This document shows positions 1 through 8,889 of a stretch of DNA of 33,542 nt, in pieces. The notes under the pieces were generated by a model. It was not told where the DNA came from. It did no database searches and saw nothing but the letters and a program-made list of their open reading frames with translations. The DNA lies in assembly GCA_031257175.1 (NCBI GenBank), contig JAIRPE010000116.1, positions 1 through 33,542 of the forward strand, given 5' to 3'. Both the position numbers and the translations under genes were made by a program. The stretch is from Eubacteriales Family XIII. Incertae Sedis bacterium (GTDB taxonomy: Bacteria; Bacillota; Clostridia; Peptostreptococcales; Anaerovoracaceae). The first letter of the stretch is position 1. Each line of letters begins with the position of its first letter.

Positions 1-1
1 G

Positions 2-79
2 TCCGCAGGCTCCACCTCCGCGGCCAGCGTGGAGGCGCAGATCGCGGGGGTGGATCTGTATTTGGGGCAGGAGGGCTAA
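2..79 (+). CDS. C-terminal tail of an unidentified protein (partial)
   Basis: An open frame enters from the left edge and stops at TAA 77-79, giving about 25 residues that end in DLYLGQEG. I do not recognise the family. The frame is open from the first base and the following gene (162-884) converges on it, so a gene end here is plausible. So short a fragment could also be open by chance in GC-rich DNA. Confidence 0.3.
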   Translation, partial: SAGSTSAASVEAQIAGVDLYLGQEG

Positions 80-100
80 GGCCGTCGGGGCGGGTCATGG

Positions 101-123
101 GGCGGCCTGGCTTGCCAGCCGCC
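101..123. terminator. GC-rich hairpin between convergent genes
   Basis: GGCGGC-C-TGGC (101-111) pairs with GCCA-GCCGCC (114-123) around a two-base loop. It lies between the tail of the left-edge frame and the stop of the YebC gene. No T-run follows on either strand, so it is at best a weak or factor-assisted terminator. Confidence 0.3.
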
Positions 124-161
124 CGCCTCGGAACCCCCGAAGTCGAAACACGGGGCGCACC

Positions 162-884
162 TCACGCCAAGTCCACGGAACAGTTGGTATATACCTTCTG
201 CACGTCATCGTTGTCTTCCAAAGCCTCTATCATTTTTGTCAGGTTTTTGACATCTTCAGGGGACGTCGGAGCGTTCTCCATGGACGGCACGTACTCCACG
301 TCTTCTTCGGCCAACTCGTAGCCGGCCGCCTTAAGGGCGGTCGTCACGGCGTTAAAAACGTCGGGGGACGTCCTGATCTCAAAGCTGTCGTCGTAGCTGA
401 GCATGTCCTCCATACCCGCCTCCAACGCCACCTCCATCAGCGCGTCCTCGCTTATCTCGTCGGTTTTTTCCACTATAATTACGCCCTTGCGCTCGAACAT
501 ATAAGCCACGCAACCCGGCACCCCTAGATTCCCTCCATATTTGTCAAATATATGCTTTACAGCTGAAGTCGTCCTGTTCTTGTTGTCGGTCAGCACGTCC
601 ACGATGACCGCCACGCCGCCTGCGCCATAGCCTTCGAAGCTGCCCGCTTCATAAGTCTCTCCGGCCAACTCTCCAGTACCCTTCTTTATAGCTCTGGTGA
701 TATTGTCGTTGGGCATGTTGATGGATTTCGCTTTGTCTATTGCGTGCTTCAAGCTGACGTTATAGTCCGGATCGCCCCCTGCTTTGGCCGCCACCGTAAT
801 CGCTCTGGCGTATTTCGTGAACACCGCCGCCCGTTTCGAATCTTGCGCGGCTTTTCTCCCCGCTATTGTGCCATGCCTTCCCAT
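162..884 (-). CDS. yebC: YebC/PmpR-family DNA-binding regulator
   Basis: A cytoplasmic protein of 240 residues, the usual length for the YebC/TACO1 family. Family members act as DNA-binding transcriptional regulators, and some as translation factors that relieve ribosome stalling. The N-terminus MGRHGTIAGRKAAQD matches the family hallmark (basic, usually MAGHSKWxNIKxRK), followed by a DPDYNVSLKHAIDKAKSINMPNDNI-like segment and GYGAGGVAVIVDVLTDNKNRT, all typical. The frame is open a further 15 codons upstream. I chose ATG 882-884 because the family signature starts there and an AAGGA-type ribosome binding site lies just before it. It is transcribed away from the transketolase genes and stands alone. 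Its exact role here cannot be read from sequence. Confidence 0.95.
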   Translation of the reverse strand: MGRHGTIAGRKAAQDSKRAAVFTKYARAITVAAKAGGDPDYNVSLKHAIDKAKSINMPNDNITRAIKKGTGELAGETYEAGSFEGYGAGGVAVIVDVLTDNKNRTTSAVKHIFDKYGGNLGVPGCVAYMFERKGVIIVEKTDEISEDALMEVALEAGMEDMLSYDDSFEIRTSPDVFNAVTTALKAAGYELAEEDVEYVPSMENAPTSPEDVKNLTKMIEALEDNDDVQKVYTNCSVDLA

Positions 885-1243
885 ATAATCCTTACTCTCC
901 CTTCTAATACTACTATCAATCCGAAACACGACCGACAGGCGAGGGCTTTTTCGCCGAGCCAGTCGCGAAACAAATGCAAACCCGCAGATTCTGCGGGGCT
1001 TTGCGACGAACGCCGACGAAAAAATACCCCCCCGGGCGGTTGTGCTTTTCTCGCGTTAAATTCAAAGGCGGCAAAGCCGCCGGACTCCTTGAACGATACC
1101 TGCCACCAACCATAGGCGGTCGGTGGAGTGACAGGATTATTATAACATTAATACGCCTCGTCCGTCAAAAATAAAAGGAATGCCGACGGGGCGCTTGGCC
1201 ATATATTTATTTTTATGTTATTTTATTCCGTTATTCGATCCAC
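885..1243. other. Intergenic region with several hairpins
   Basis: No gene is supported here. The stretch holds three inverted repeats: CCCGCAG/CTGCGGG (981-997), GGCGGC/GCCGCC (1067-1081) and CCACCAACC/GGTCGGTGG (1103-1126). Beyond about 1130 the DNA is AT-rich and leads into the transketolase promoter. The short frames on both strands overlap each other and lack family character or good ribosome binding sites. Confidence 0.5.
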
Positions 1244-1272
1244 TTGACATAAGGCCCATTTATTATTATGAT
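1244..1272 (+). promoter_or_regulatory. Sigma-A promoter of the transketolase operon
   Basis: TTGACA (1244-1249), a 17-bp spacer and TATGAT (1267-1272) form a near-consensus promoter. The predicted start near 1279 leaves a leader of roughly 115 bases before the ATG at 1396. Confidence 0.8.
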
Positions 1273-1395
1273 GTTTGAGAAGGCGTGATTCTTTTGACAT
1301 CGAGCCGCCTATGGGAATTTCTTCGGCCTCGGCGCCTGCAAGCGTTTCGTCGTCCCCAAGAAAGCGGATGAAAACACTGATCGGAGGAACAGCGT

Positions 1396-2223
1396 ATGAT
1401 TGATTTGGAAAAATTGGATCTAGTCAAAGAAAAAGCCCGGGAGATACGCGTTGACGTCGTCAAGCAGATATACTTCGCCGGGTCAGGGCATCCGGGAGGC
1501 TCGCTATCGGCGGCAGACATATTGGCCACTCTGTACTTTCACGAAATGGACGTTGATCCCGCAGAACCCGAAAAAAAAGGGCGCGACAAGTTCATCCTGT
1601 CCAAGGGCCATGCCTGCCCCGTGCTTTACGCGGCGCTGGCCGAGCGCGGATATTTCCCCAAGGATGAACTGTGGAAGCTCAGGAAGCTGGGCGCCATGCT
1701 CCAAGGGCATCCCAGCAAGAAGACCACGCCTGGAGTGGAGATGTCCACCGGCTCGTTAGGCCAGGGCTTCTCCGTGGCCGTGGGTATGGCGCTGGCTTCA
1801 AGGCTCGACGGCGGCGGCAGGGTGTACGCGTTGCTGGGCGACGGCGAGCTGGAGGAAGGTTTGGTATGGGAGGCCGCCATGTCGGCCGGGCATTACAGGC
1901 TGGACAACCTCTGCGTCATTTTGGACTGGAACGGTTTGCAGATAGACGGGAAAAACGAGGACGTCATGACCGTGAGCCCCGTGGACGAGAAATTCCGCAG
2001 CTTCGGCTTCAACGTCCTGCCCGCCGACGGCCACGACATACCGGAACTCATAAACGCCTTCGAGAAGGCCAGGGCCTGCAAGGGCAAGCCTACGGCCATA
2101 ATAGCAAAAACCGTGAAAGGCAAAGGGGTTTCCTTCATGGAAAACGACGCCGGCTGGCACGGGAAAGCCCCCTCCTTAGACGAAGCGGGCAGGGCTTTAA
2201 GCGAGTTGGGAGGTGAGCTGTGA
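1396..2223 (+). CDS. tktA: Transketolase, N-terminal (ThDP pyrophosphate-binding) subunit
   Basis: First half of a split transketolase (275 residues), a cytoplasmic pentose-phosphate enzyme that moves two-carbon units between ketoses and aldoses. Visible family motifs are GHPGGSLSAADILATLYF (about 31-48), SKGHACPVLYAAL (69-81), GSLGQGFSVAVGMAL (119-133) and the ThDP motif starting GDGE (148-151) and ending near DWNGLQ (177-182). A good ribosome binding site (GGAGGA) lies 6 bases before the ATG. The stop codon overlaps the start of the next gene (TGATG), so the two halves are translationally coupled and presumably form a heteromer. A related dehydrogenase or synthase of the ThDP superfamily is the only realistic alternative. 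Confidence 0.93.
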   Translation: MIDLEKLDLVKEKAREIRVDVVKQIYFAGSGHPGGSLSAADILATLYFHEMDVDPAEPEKKGRDKFILSKGHACPVLYAALAERGYFPKDELWKLRKLGAMLQGHPSKKTTPGVEMSTGSLGQGFSVAVGMALASRLDGGGRVYALLGDGELEEGLVWEAAMSAGHYRLDNLCVILDWNGLQIDGKNEDVMTVSPVDEKFRSFGFNVLPADGHDIPELINAFEKARACKGKPTAIIAKTVKGKGVSFMENDAGWHGKAPSLDEAGRALSELGGEL

Positions 2224-3152
2224 TGGCCGATAAAATGGCTACAAGACAGGCATACGGGGAGTTTCTGGTTGAAAAAGGCAAGACAAAAAAGAATCTTATC
2301 GTAATGGACGCGGATCTCTCAAAATCCACGATGACCGCCGCCTTCTCCAAGGCTTTTCCGGACAGGTTCTTCAACATGGGCATAGCCGAGCAGAATCTAA
2401 TGGGCTCGGCGGCGGGCTTGGCCGCCTCCGGCTACGTGGTGTGCGCCAGCACTTTCGCCATGTTCGCCTCAGGCAGAGCTTTTGAGATCATCCGGAACTC
2501 TATCGGATACACTAAAGCGAACGTGAAGATATGCGCCACCCACGCGGGCATCAGCGTGGGCGAGGACGGCGCCAGCCATCAGACGTTCGAGGACATAGCC
2601 CTGATGCGCACGATACCCGGCATGACGGTACTCAACCCCTCCGACGGGAATTCCGCCAAGATACTTCTGGAGCAGGCCATAGAGGCTGACGGCCCGTTCT
2701 ACATACGCCTGGGGCGGGCTGCGGTGCCCCTGGCCTACGCCCAGGACGCCGGGCTCAAAATAGGCAAGGCCCATTGCCTCAGAGAAGGCGGCGACTGCGC
2801 CATCATAGCCACGGGCATAATGGTTGACGAGGCTTTGAAAGCCGCCGAAATTTTGGCTGGCGAAGGCATCAGCGCAAGGGTCATAGACATGCACACCATA
2901 AAGCCTTTGGACGGCGAGGCTGTTGAGAAAGCCGCGAGAGAGACAAAGGGCATCGTCACCGCCGAGGAGCATTCCGTCATAGGCGGCTTGGGAAGCGCGG
3001 TGGCCGAACACGTCGCGTTGAACTGCCCCGTGAAGATGCGTTTCGTTGGGCAGAACGACGTCTACGGGGAATCCGGCAAGCCGGACGAGCTTCTAAAAAA
3101 GTATAACATGGCTGCGGATGATATCGTGAAAGCGGTAAAGTCCCTGCTGTGA
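2223..3152 (+). CDS. tktB: Transketolase, C-terminal (pyrimidine-binding) subunit
   Basis: Second half of the split transketolase (309 residues from ATG 2223). The segment FFNMGIAEQNLMGSAAGLAASG (about 49-70) carries the ThDP-activating glutamate (E56). HAGISVGEDGASHQTFEDIALMR and the C-terminal VIDMHTIKPLD block are also typical of the family. A GTG at 2220 could start the same frame. I prefer ATG 2223 because GGGAGGTGAG (2208-2217) is well spaced for it and the start overlaps the previous stop codon. A strong terminator follows at 3170. D-xylulose 5-phosphate, which could arise from lyxose or xylose breakdown elsewhere in the window, is a substrate of this enzyme. Confidence 0.93.
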   Translation: MADKMATRQAYGEFLVEKGKTKKNLIVMDADLSKSTMTAAFSKAFPDRFFNMGIAEQNLMGSAAGLAASGYVVCASTFAMFASGRAFEIIRNSIGYTKANVKICATHAGISVGEDGASHQTFEDIALMRTIPGMTVLNPSDGNSAKILLEQAIEADGPFYIRLGRAAVPLAYAQDAGLKIGKAHCLREGGDCAIIATGIMVDEALKAAEILAGEGISARVIDMHTIKPLDGEAVEKAARETKGIVTAEEHSVIGGLGSAVAEHVALNCPVKMRFVGQNDVYGESGKPDELLKKYNMAADDIVKAVKSLL

Positions 3153-3169
3153 GCAAAAAGCGTCGCAAC

Positions 3170-3207
3170 GGGGCGTCGGCGGCCGCAAGAGCCGACGCCC
3201 CGTTTTT
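3170..3207 (+). terminator. Intrinsic terminator of the transketolase operon
   Basis: A perfect 11-bp stem, GGGGCGTCGGC (3170-3180) with GCCGACGCCCC (3191-3201), a 10-base loop, then GTTTTT. It starts 18 bases after the stop codon. Confidence 0.93.
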
Positions 3208-3342
3208 GCGTTGCCGCGAAAGAGATAAGGCTGTTAATTGAAAAAAATTAGTTAAAAAATTTATTTACTAAGGGCCGACTTTATGATATAGTATTCCTGT
3301 AATTGTTTCATGTTATAATTTTTTTTAATTGGAGGACGGACA

Positions 3343-3837
3343 ATGGCAAAGCCAAAACAAATGATTTGGAATTACATAGTGGACGGCGTACCACACACAT
3401 TTGTGTTAGATATCCTGAAAAATGATCGCACGTTAATCGTGGACGGACGGATCAAGCTGCAGAGGCGACTTACATTAATGGAATCTTTTACCGAGGGCAC
3501 GTTCCCGTTTCAACTGGACGGTAGAGAAATGCTGCTTATCAGCAGCCATTACGGCTCGCATATCGTGATAGACGGAAAATCTTTGTCCGACGGGCGCGAG
3601 TATGTGCCGTTCCCAAAATGGTCTTGTATATTTCTGCTTCCTGCTATCTTCTTAATCATCCTAGGCGGGGCTCTCGGCGGCATGTGCGGGATGGTGGCCT
3701 TTGCCGTTTGCGTAAGGGTGGCAAAAAACTCCGCGCTCCACAAAGCCGCTCGGATCGCGTGCTGCATCGCCATCATGTTAGCGAGCTGGGTGGTCTATTT
3801 CGTGCTGGCTTACGCGATTATAACGTCGTTCGCATAG
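3343..3837 (+). CDS. Small membrane protein of unknown function
   Basis: 164 residues. The N-terminal 90 residues look like a beta-rich cytoplasmic domain with repeated D-G turns (VDGVPH, IVDGRIKL, LDGREM, IDGKSL). They are followed by two hydrophobic segments, about 94-123 (with a GGALGGMCG stretch) and 136-162, joined by a short basic loop. There is no signal peptide. I do not recognise the family. The domain pattern is loosely like small 'VDG' beta domains attached to membrane anchors in Bacillota. The ribosome binding site TTGGAGGA precedes the ATG and the upstream 100 bases are very AT-rich. It lies alone between two strong terminators, so it is monocistronic. Confidence 0.8.
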   Translation: MAKPKQMIWNYIVDGVPHTFVLDILKNDRTLIVDGRIKLQRRLTLMESFTEGTFPFQLDGREMLLISSHYGSHIVIDGKSLSDGREYVPFPKWSCIFLLPAIFLIILGGALGGMCGMVAFAVCVRVAKNSALHKAARIACCIAIMLASWVVYFVLAYAIITSFA

Positions 3838-3892
3838 TCCGCGGCAACGCGAGCGGCGTCGGTACGGGCCGGTAATCCCCGAGCAATAAAAC

Positions 3893-3938
3893 AAAGGCGA
3901 AGCCCCGGCTGTCTCACGACAGTCGGGGCTTCGCCTTT
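3893..3938. terminator. Bidirectional terminator
   Basis: AAAGGCGAAGCCCCGGCTGTC (3893-3913) pairs perfectly across a TCAC loop with the segment ending TTCGCCTTT (3918-3938). The flanking A-run and T-run let it work in both directions. It serves the plus-strand membrane-protein gene and the minus-strand GH2 gene, which converge here. Confidence 0.92.
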
Positions 3939-3980
3939 GAGCTTACATTCTATATGCGAAAGAAGAGAAGCGTGTTGCCG

Positions 3981-6900
3981 TCAGTTGATGCCGCGAACGG
4001 CGGTGTTCCAGCCGCTAAGCTCGAACCGAGAGACTCCCCCCGCCAGATTCTTGGGGTTGAACTCGGCCGTGACCGTCTTAGAGTCGCCCGGCAACAGCGT
4101 GAAATAATTGTCGCTGAAGAAAGTGGGCAGAACGTCGTCGTCGGTGGCTGAGCTTATGTTTCTTATCCTGGTCTGAACCGCAGGGACGCTTGTTTCGTTC
4201 TTGAGCGTTATAGTGTACTCCACGTTGCCGTTGCTCAAGGTTCGCGCCTGTGAGACCGACGCGGTGAGGGCGACTTCATCCAGGGTTGTCAAAGCCTGGT
4301 TGGCCAAGTACATATCCTTGTTATGCCAGTAGATGTTCTCGCCCAAAAGCTTTCCGCCGGAATCTTTCAGGGTCAGCTTGATGAAGATCATGGGCGTGTC
4401 CGACAAGGCGAACTTAGCCTGCAAGTTGCCGATCAACACCCCATAGGCGTCGGACTCCAGGAACGCCGTCGTGATGGCCGATGAGGTGATCAGCCTGCCG
4501 TTCAGGTTGTAAACCGCCATCTCCGTTTTCACGTCCGCGTAGTCCTTTGTAGTGAAGTTCGACAGGTAGACGTTGTCGTTCCTGGGATCCCACACGGGCT
4601 GGGTAGGCTGGTTGCCTGCCTTAGTTCCGAAGTAGCCGCCGTTAGTGTCGAGATAGTAGTCATATGTCTGCCACATGAAACTCGGCCATGAAGACTGGCT
4701 CATCCACATGAGCAAACCGTTGGCTCTGGTCACGGTCAACGCCTGGAACAACGCCTTGTGGTTCTCATAGTTGATCGCCTGCGCCACGGTAGAGAATTCC
4801 TCCAAGGTATACCAGTCAGCCAGTTGCCGCAGCATGGGCGTGTAGGTGTTCCTGTAGTTGATCATGACTGTCGTCTCCGGGCTCTGGTTCTGGCTGCCGC
4901 CCGGGCTGTTGGGGAACGTCCAGGTAATCTTTGGCATGTATGACTTGAGCGCGTTCATGTAGGTGTTCGCCGGGCCGTTCATCATGTAAGTCCAGTCGTG
5001 GTGCGCCCAGGTCTCGCTGATGGGCCACTGGTTCTCCGGCGCCACGAAGCGCCTTATGCTCTGCACGGTCGGTACGTTGGGTATGCCGCGCTCGCTGCGC
5101 AGCACGTTGCTGCTCACGTTGGTGAAATACTGCTTCATGCCCTGCGCCGTGCCCACGCCGTTGTAGTTGGCCAGCGAATAGCCTCCGCCGCTGCCTACAG
5201 GGGCTCCTGCCGAATTCGGGAAGTAGAAACGCGTCCCGTCGTACTGGCTCGTGATCACGGGCAACGCGGCCTGAATAGGCGCGGCGGGACTGCTCTCGTT
5301 GCGCCCGCAGTAGACGGTCAGCGACGGATGGCTGCGGGTGGTCTTGACCCTGTCGATGGCGTTCTCTTGGAACATATCCGGGTCTTTCGGGTTAGGCCCG
5401 TCATAGGGATTCGCCAGCCAGAAGTCATCCCATATCATGAGGCCGTACTTGTCGCAGGCGTCGTAGAAGCCCTTGTGGTGTGTCTGCCCCACCCAGTTTC
5501 GTATCATGGTCATGTTTTCCTCGGCGTGGAGCCTCACTTTGTCGTCATAGCGTTCCGGCGTGTCCATCTGAAGGGCGTCGTCCATGCCCCAGTTACCGCC
5601 CTTGGCTATAATGAAAGTCCCATTGCAGTATATGCCCAGCCTGTTGGCCGCGCCGCTGTCCGTGGGATAAGTAAACTCGCGCACGCCGAAGTTGAATGAC
5701 TTGACGTCGGAGACCTTGCCGTCAAGCGAAAGCTTGGCGGAGGCGACGTACAGAGGCTGCTCGCCATAGGTGTTCGGCCACCACAAATCCGGGCTGTCCA
5801 TCACGAAGGGGATGTCCACCGCGACAACGGAACCTGCAGGCACGCTGACTGTTTTGGAAAAAGCCAATCCTCCCGGATTCACGACGCCCTCTATAACGGC
5901 CTGAGCCTCGACGTCTCTGTTGTTCTTGACTTCCGTCTTAAACGTCAGATCCGCCTTACTCGCGTCTAAGTCATATTTCCTTATGCCGCTTTGATCCAAT
6001 GCCGACTTGGCCTGGGAAAAGAGCTGCACCTCCACGACCTTGGGCGGCAACGTTCCCTGATCCGACAGCACGCTGGTCATCTTCTCCAAGGTGGTGAAGC
6101 GAAGATATTTGAACGTCCTTGTTATGACCGCGCCCGAGATGGGGTTAGTGGGGCCCATGATGGTATTCGCCTGGACGCCGCCCTCGTAGACAGCCGTGCC
6201 GTCTGACGCCGGATAAGCGTTGGCGCCGGTGCCTCCGGCGGGATACGCGTCGTAGTTCCTCCAGGTTTCCCCGTCATCGGAAACCTCCAGCTTGAACGTT
6301 TTCGCGTTCTGGTATTCCGTCGCCAGAGCGGGGCGAACCTGTCCCCAAGTTATCACCATCGTGTTGGCCGTGACGGCCGCAGGCAACTCCAACGTGAACG
6401 TGGGGTGTTCCGCGCCGCTGTCCCCCAGCCACACGCGGCTCTCGTTCAGATCGCCGTCAAACAGATACTGCAGGCCCGTGCCGCTCTGCCCCGACGGCTG
6501 GGACACCGCCGAATCCGGGCCGACCGTCAACGGCGCCGCCGTCCACACCGTCTGCGCCGGCTGTACGTCCAGATCGGTGACCATCCAAGGATCCAGCATC
6601 TCAACGCCGTCGGTAAAGCTGAGGTACACGTCCTCATTGATGCCCGTGTCCCTGCCGCGCACCGTCGGCGCCCAGTCCCAACCTAACGAGGCGTGGAAGG
6701 TGGGGTTGTCAATGCCTATGTTGCCGCCGTTGGGCCATGGGCCGGCGTTCAGGTACTGGTTGGTCACGTACTTCGTGATATATAGCCCTAAATTGGTCGC
6801 CGCTCCCACGCCGCCTGGGGTGGTGTTGGAATAGCCCCATGGCGTGTCGTTGTTCTGTATCATCACGGCAAGATAGTTCTCCCCGCCGTAGTTCACGTAG

Positions 6901-8591
6901 GGAGTCACGTCGAACTTGCCGCGGATAAAGCCGCCTTCTATGGAACGCGACCTTCTGGGATTCGTGTTGTTCGACATGTAATGGCCGTTGAAATACACGT
7001 CGGCGCGATAGTTAATCTCGTCGAAGTTCAGCCACACGTCCTTGCCCGCCTGGGACTCGGGAACCACGAAGCTGTTCCTGTACCAGAAATCCGTGGTGAA
7101 ATAGGTATCTGAAATATCCAGGTTGTAGTTGTCATAATAGGGATCGCCCACGGCGCCGGCTTTCAGATAAGAGGCGAAGGTCGTCCCGGGAACGCTGGCG
7201 GGCAACCACGAATAATCGTCATATCCGGCCGTCGAGAGGGTGAAGCCGTCCGCTTTGACCTCAGTGCCCCTCTCCAGCTTCCAGTTGCCCCCGGTCAGAT
7301 ACAGCTTGCCGTCCTCCACGGACGTAGGCTGCGGCTCCAAGGCGTAAGCCGGCAAAGGCTCATAGCTCAAAGCCTCCAGCTCTTTTACCATATAATTATC
7401 CCCTGAAGATGTTTTGCACAGCAAGCGCAAGTAACGGGCTTCCGCCACGAAGTCGCTGGTGACCGCCTGGTAGGGCCTGTCAGCGGCGGCCTGAGCCTTG
7501 GTGACCCAGTCTTTTCCGTCGTCGGAAACCTGGATGTCGTAATCAGTGGCGTAGTTGGCGCCCCAGGTCACTTTCGCACCGGTGAGCTTGGCGGCGGCGC
7601 CCAGATCCACGTACACCCACTCCGCGTCCGCGCTCTTGCTGATCCAGCAGCTGTCAAAGCCGTTGGAAGCGTAGTAAGTGTCGATGGCGCTGCCGTTGAC
7701 GCTCAAGCCCTTGATCTGATAGTTGCCCTGCCCTGTGAAACTGCCGCCCGACACGCTGTCGCAAAGCACGCGCACGTATCTGGCCGTCACCCCGGCAGGC
7801 ACCGCGTCCGTTTTCGGGGCGTTCGCCCAAGCCGCGGAATAGTCACCGCCGCCGGCGCCCTGCGTGTACGTGTTGCTGCCGACGCTGACTCTCGTGACCC
7901 ACTTGGCCGCGTCGTCCGAGGTTTGGATATGGTACCTGGTGGCATAATAGGGGCCCCATGACGTGGTCACTTCGCTGATGGCGGTGGGGGCGCCCAGATC
8001 CACGTATATCCACTCCCTGTAATACCTGGTCAAAGCTTCCCATGGCCCTGCGGAGAAGCTCCTGGCCACGGGCTTGCTGATGATGCCGTCAGACACCAGA
8101 GTCCCGGTGTTGAACTCATCGACGGCTCCCGACTGGTACGCGGCCTTCCTCTTTGCCACATTTATCCTGGCGTCGGAGGCGGGCGCCAGAGGCGCGAAAT
8201 TCGCGTTCCAGCAAAACACCTTGAACGAAAACTCATCGCTGGGATATAGAGCCGCCGCCACGTCGAATTTGATGTCTTTTGTCTGGTAAGCCGCGGCTTC
8301 AAAAGGCTTGACTTCAGTAAAGGCCAGCCTGCCCTCGCTGTCATATATTGCCAGGATCGCGTTGGCCTCCGTAAGGGCCGCCGCGTTATTTCTGTATGAA
8401 GCCTTGAAATACCCCTCCGGAGCATCCCTGTCGTCCACTATCCTCTCGGCGTCAAAATCGCCCTGCGCGGCCGACGCCAACGCTGCAACAGGCGTTCCGC
8501 CGGTCTCAGCCAGCGCCGCCGGAGAAAATGAGCACATGCTCACAAGCACCGTAAGCGCCGTTGCCAAAGCTAAAGCACGTCTTTTTTTCAT
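3981..8591 (-). CDS. Secreted modular glycoside hydrolase family 2 enzyme with discoidin domains
   Basis: A 1536-residue exported enzyme. Signal peptide at 1-29 (KKRR, hydrophobic core, AALAET). Residues about 58-138 are the shared module also found in the GH92 and GH3 proteins here. Two discoidin-like (F5/8 type C, CBM32-like) domains follow at about 150-300 and 305-412, each with WVYVDLG and SDDGKDWV-type motifs. The GH2 sugar-binding fold is at about 430-665 (YDNYNLDISDTYF, WLNFDEINYRADVYFNG). A third discoidin-like domain at about 690-860 is inserted before the GH2 immunoglobulin-like domain (870-975). The TIM barrel at about 980-1300 has E1099 in CGRNE as likely acid/base and E1167 in RSERG as likely nucleophile. 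The C-terminus is beta-rich. Overall it resembles exo-beta-D-glucosaminidases and mannosylglycoprotein endo-beta-mannosidases; the Glu at the acid/base position favours the latter. The start has GGGAGGA upstream. Exact substrate is uncertain. Confidence 0.92.
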   Translation of the reverse strand: MKKRRALALATALTVLVSMCSFSPAALAETGGTPVAALASAAQGDFDAERIVDDRDAPEGYFKASYRNNAAALTEANAILAIYDSEGRLAFTEVKPFEAAAYQTKDIKFDVAAALYPSDEFSFKVFCWNANFAPLAPASDARINVAKRKAAYQSGAVDEFNTGTLVSDGIISKPVARSFSAGPWEALTRYYREWIYVDLGAPTAISEVTTSWGPYYATRYHIQTSDDAAKWVTRVSVGSNTYTQGAGGGDYSAAWANAPKTDAVPAGVTARYVRVLCDSVSGGSFTGQGNYQIKGLSVNGSAIDTYYASNGFDSCWISKSADAEWVYVDLGAAAKLTGAKVTWGANYATDYDIQVSDDGKDWVTKAQAAADRPYQAVTSDFVAEARYLRLLCKTSSGDNYMVKELEALSYEPLPAYALEPQPTSVEDGKLYLTGGNWKLERGTEVKADGFTLSTAGYDDYSWLPASVPGTTFASYLKAGAVGDPYYDNYNLDISDTYFTTDFWYRNSFVVPESQAGKDVWLNFDEINYRADVYFNGHYMSNNTNPRRSRSIEGGFIRGKFDVTPYVNYGGENYLAVMIQNNDTPWGYSNTTPGGVGAATNLGLYITKYVTNQYLNAGPWPNGGNIGIDNPTFHASLGWDWAPTVRGRDTGINEDVYLSFTDGVEMLDPWMVTDLDVQPAQTVWTAAPLTVGPDSAVSQPSGQSGTGLQYLFDGDLNESRVWLGDSGAEHPTFTLELPAAVTANTMVITWGQVRPALATEYQNAKTFKLEVSDDGETWRNYDAYPAGGTGANAYPASDGTAVYEGGVQANTIMGPTNPISGAVITRTFKYLRFTTLEKMTSVLSDQGTLPPKVVEVQLFSQAKSALDQSGIRKYDLDASKADLTFKTEVKNNRDVEAQAVIEGVVNPGGLAFSKTVSVPAGSVVAVDIPFVMDSPDLWWPNTYGEQPLYVASAKLSLDGKVSDVKSFNFGVREFTYPTDSGAANRLGIYCNGTFIIAKGGNWGMDDALQMDTPERYDDKVRLHAEENMTMIRNWVGQTHHKGFYDACDKYGLMIWDDFWLANPYDGPNPKDPDMFQENAIDRVKTTRSHPSLTVYCGRNESSPAAPIQAALPVITSQYDGTRFYFPNSAGAPVGSGGGYSLANYNGVGTAQGMKQYFTNVSSNVLRSERGIPNVPTVQSIRRFVAPENQWPISETWAHHDWTYMMNGPANTYMNALKSYMPKITWTFPNSPGGSQNQSPETTVMINYRNTYTPMLRQLADWYTLEEFSTVAQAINYENHKALFQALTVTRANGLLMWMSQSSWPSFMWQTYDYYLDTNGGYFGTKAGNQPTQPVWDPRNDNVYLSNFTTKDYADVKTEMAVYNLNGRLITSSAITTAFLESDAYGVLIGNLQAKFALSDTPMIFIKLTLKDSGGKLLGENIYWHNKDMYLANQALTTLDEVALTASVSQARTLSNGNVEYTITLKNETSVPAVQTRIRNISSATDDDVLPTFFSDNYFTLLPGDSKTVTAEFNPKNLAGGVSRFELSGWNTAVRGIN

Positions 8592-8797
8592 CCTTATTCC
8601 TCCCTCTTATTCACCTCAGTCAATGTAATTACTTAAGAATCCGCCAAAGCGAACAGCTCTTTGGCAGACAACAAGAACTCTCGATGAACCCGCCTCACGC
8701 GGGCTCACCGCCTAACGTCGGCCACGCCCCGATATCCGAGTCTCGAAGCGAAGCAGTCATCGCGGCTACATGTCAAAAAACTTGCGATAACAGTTAC

Positions 8798-8826
8798 ATT
8801 CTAGATAATTCGATAAAATATTGCAA
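8798..8826 (-). promoter_or_regulatory. Promoter of the GH2 gene
   Basis: On the minus strand: TTGCAA (8821-8826), a 17-bp spacer, TAGAAT (8798-8803). The -35 lies 5 bp from the proximal AAAGAAT half-site of the operator at 8832-8859. Predicted start near 8791, giving a leader of about 200 bases that contains hairpins at 8643-8665 (GCCAAAG/CTTTGGC) and 8689-8703 (CCCGC/GCGGG). Confidence 0.72.
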
Positions 8827-8831
8827 CCAGT

Positions 8832-8859
8832 ATTCTTTAGGGGATAGGGGGTGTTTTTT
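8832..8859 (-). promoter_or_regulatory. Predicted activator site upstream of the GH2 gene
   Basis: Read on the minus strand: a degenerate half-site AAAAAAC (8853-8859), then ACCCC, then a perfect AAAGAAT (8832-8838) exactly 21 bp further on. It matches the sites upstream of GH92, the ABC operon and the isomerase. The candidate binding protein is the YesN-like regulator at 19924-21549 (inference). Confidence 0.65.
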
Positions 8860-8889
8860 GGATGTTTGCCCATATTAAGATCAAGTCCC

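Noticed and set aside
1285-1295. Another activator half-site (ATTCTTT) before the transketolase genes
   Set aside because: Only a single half-site is present, without a partner 21 bp away, and it lies downstream of the predicted promoter.
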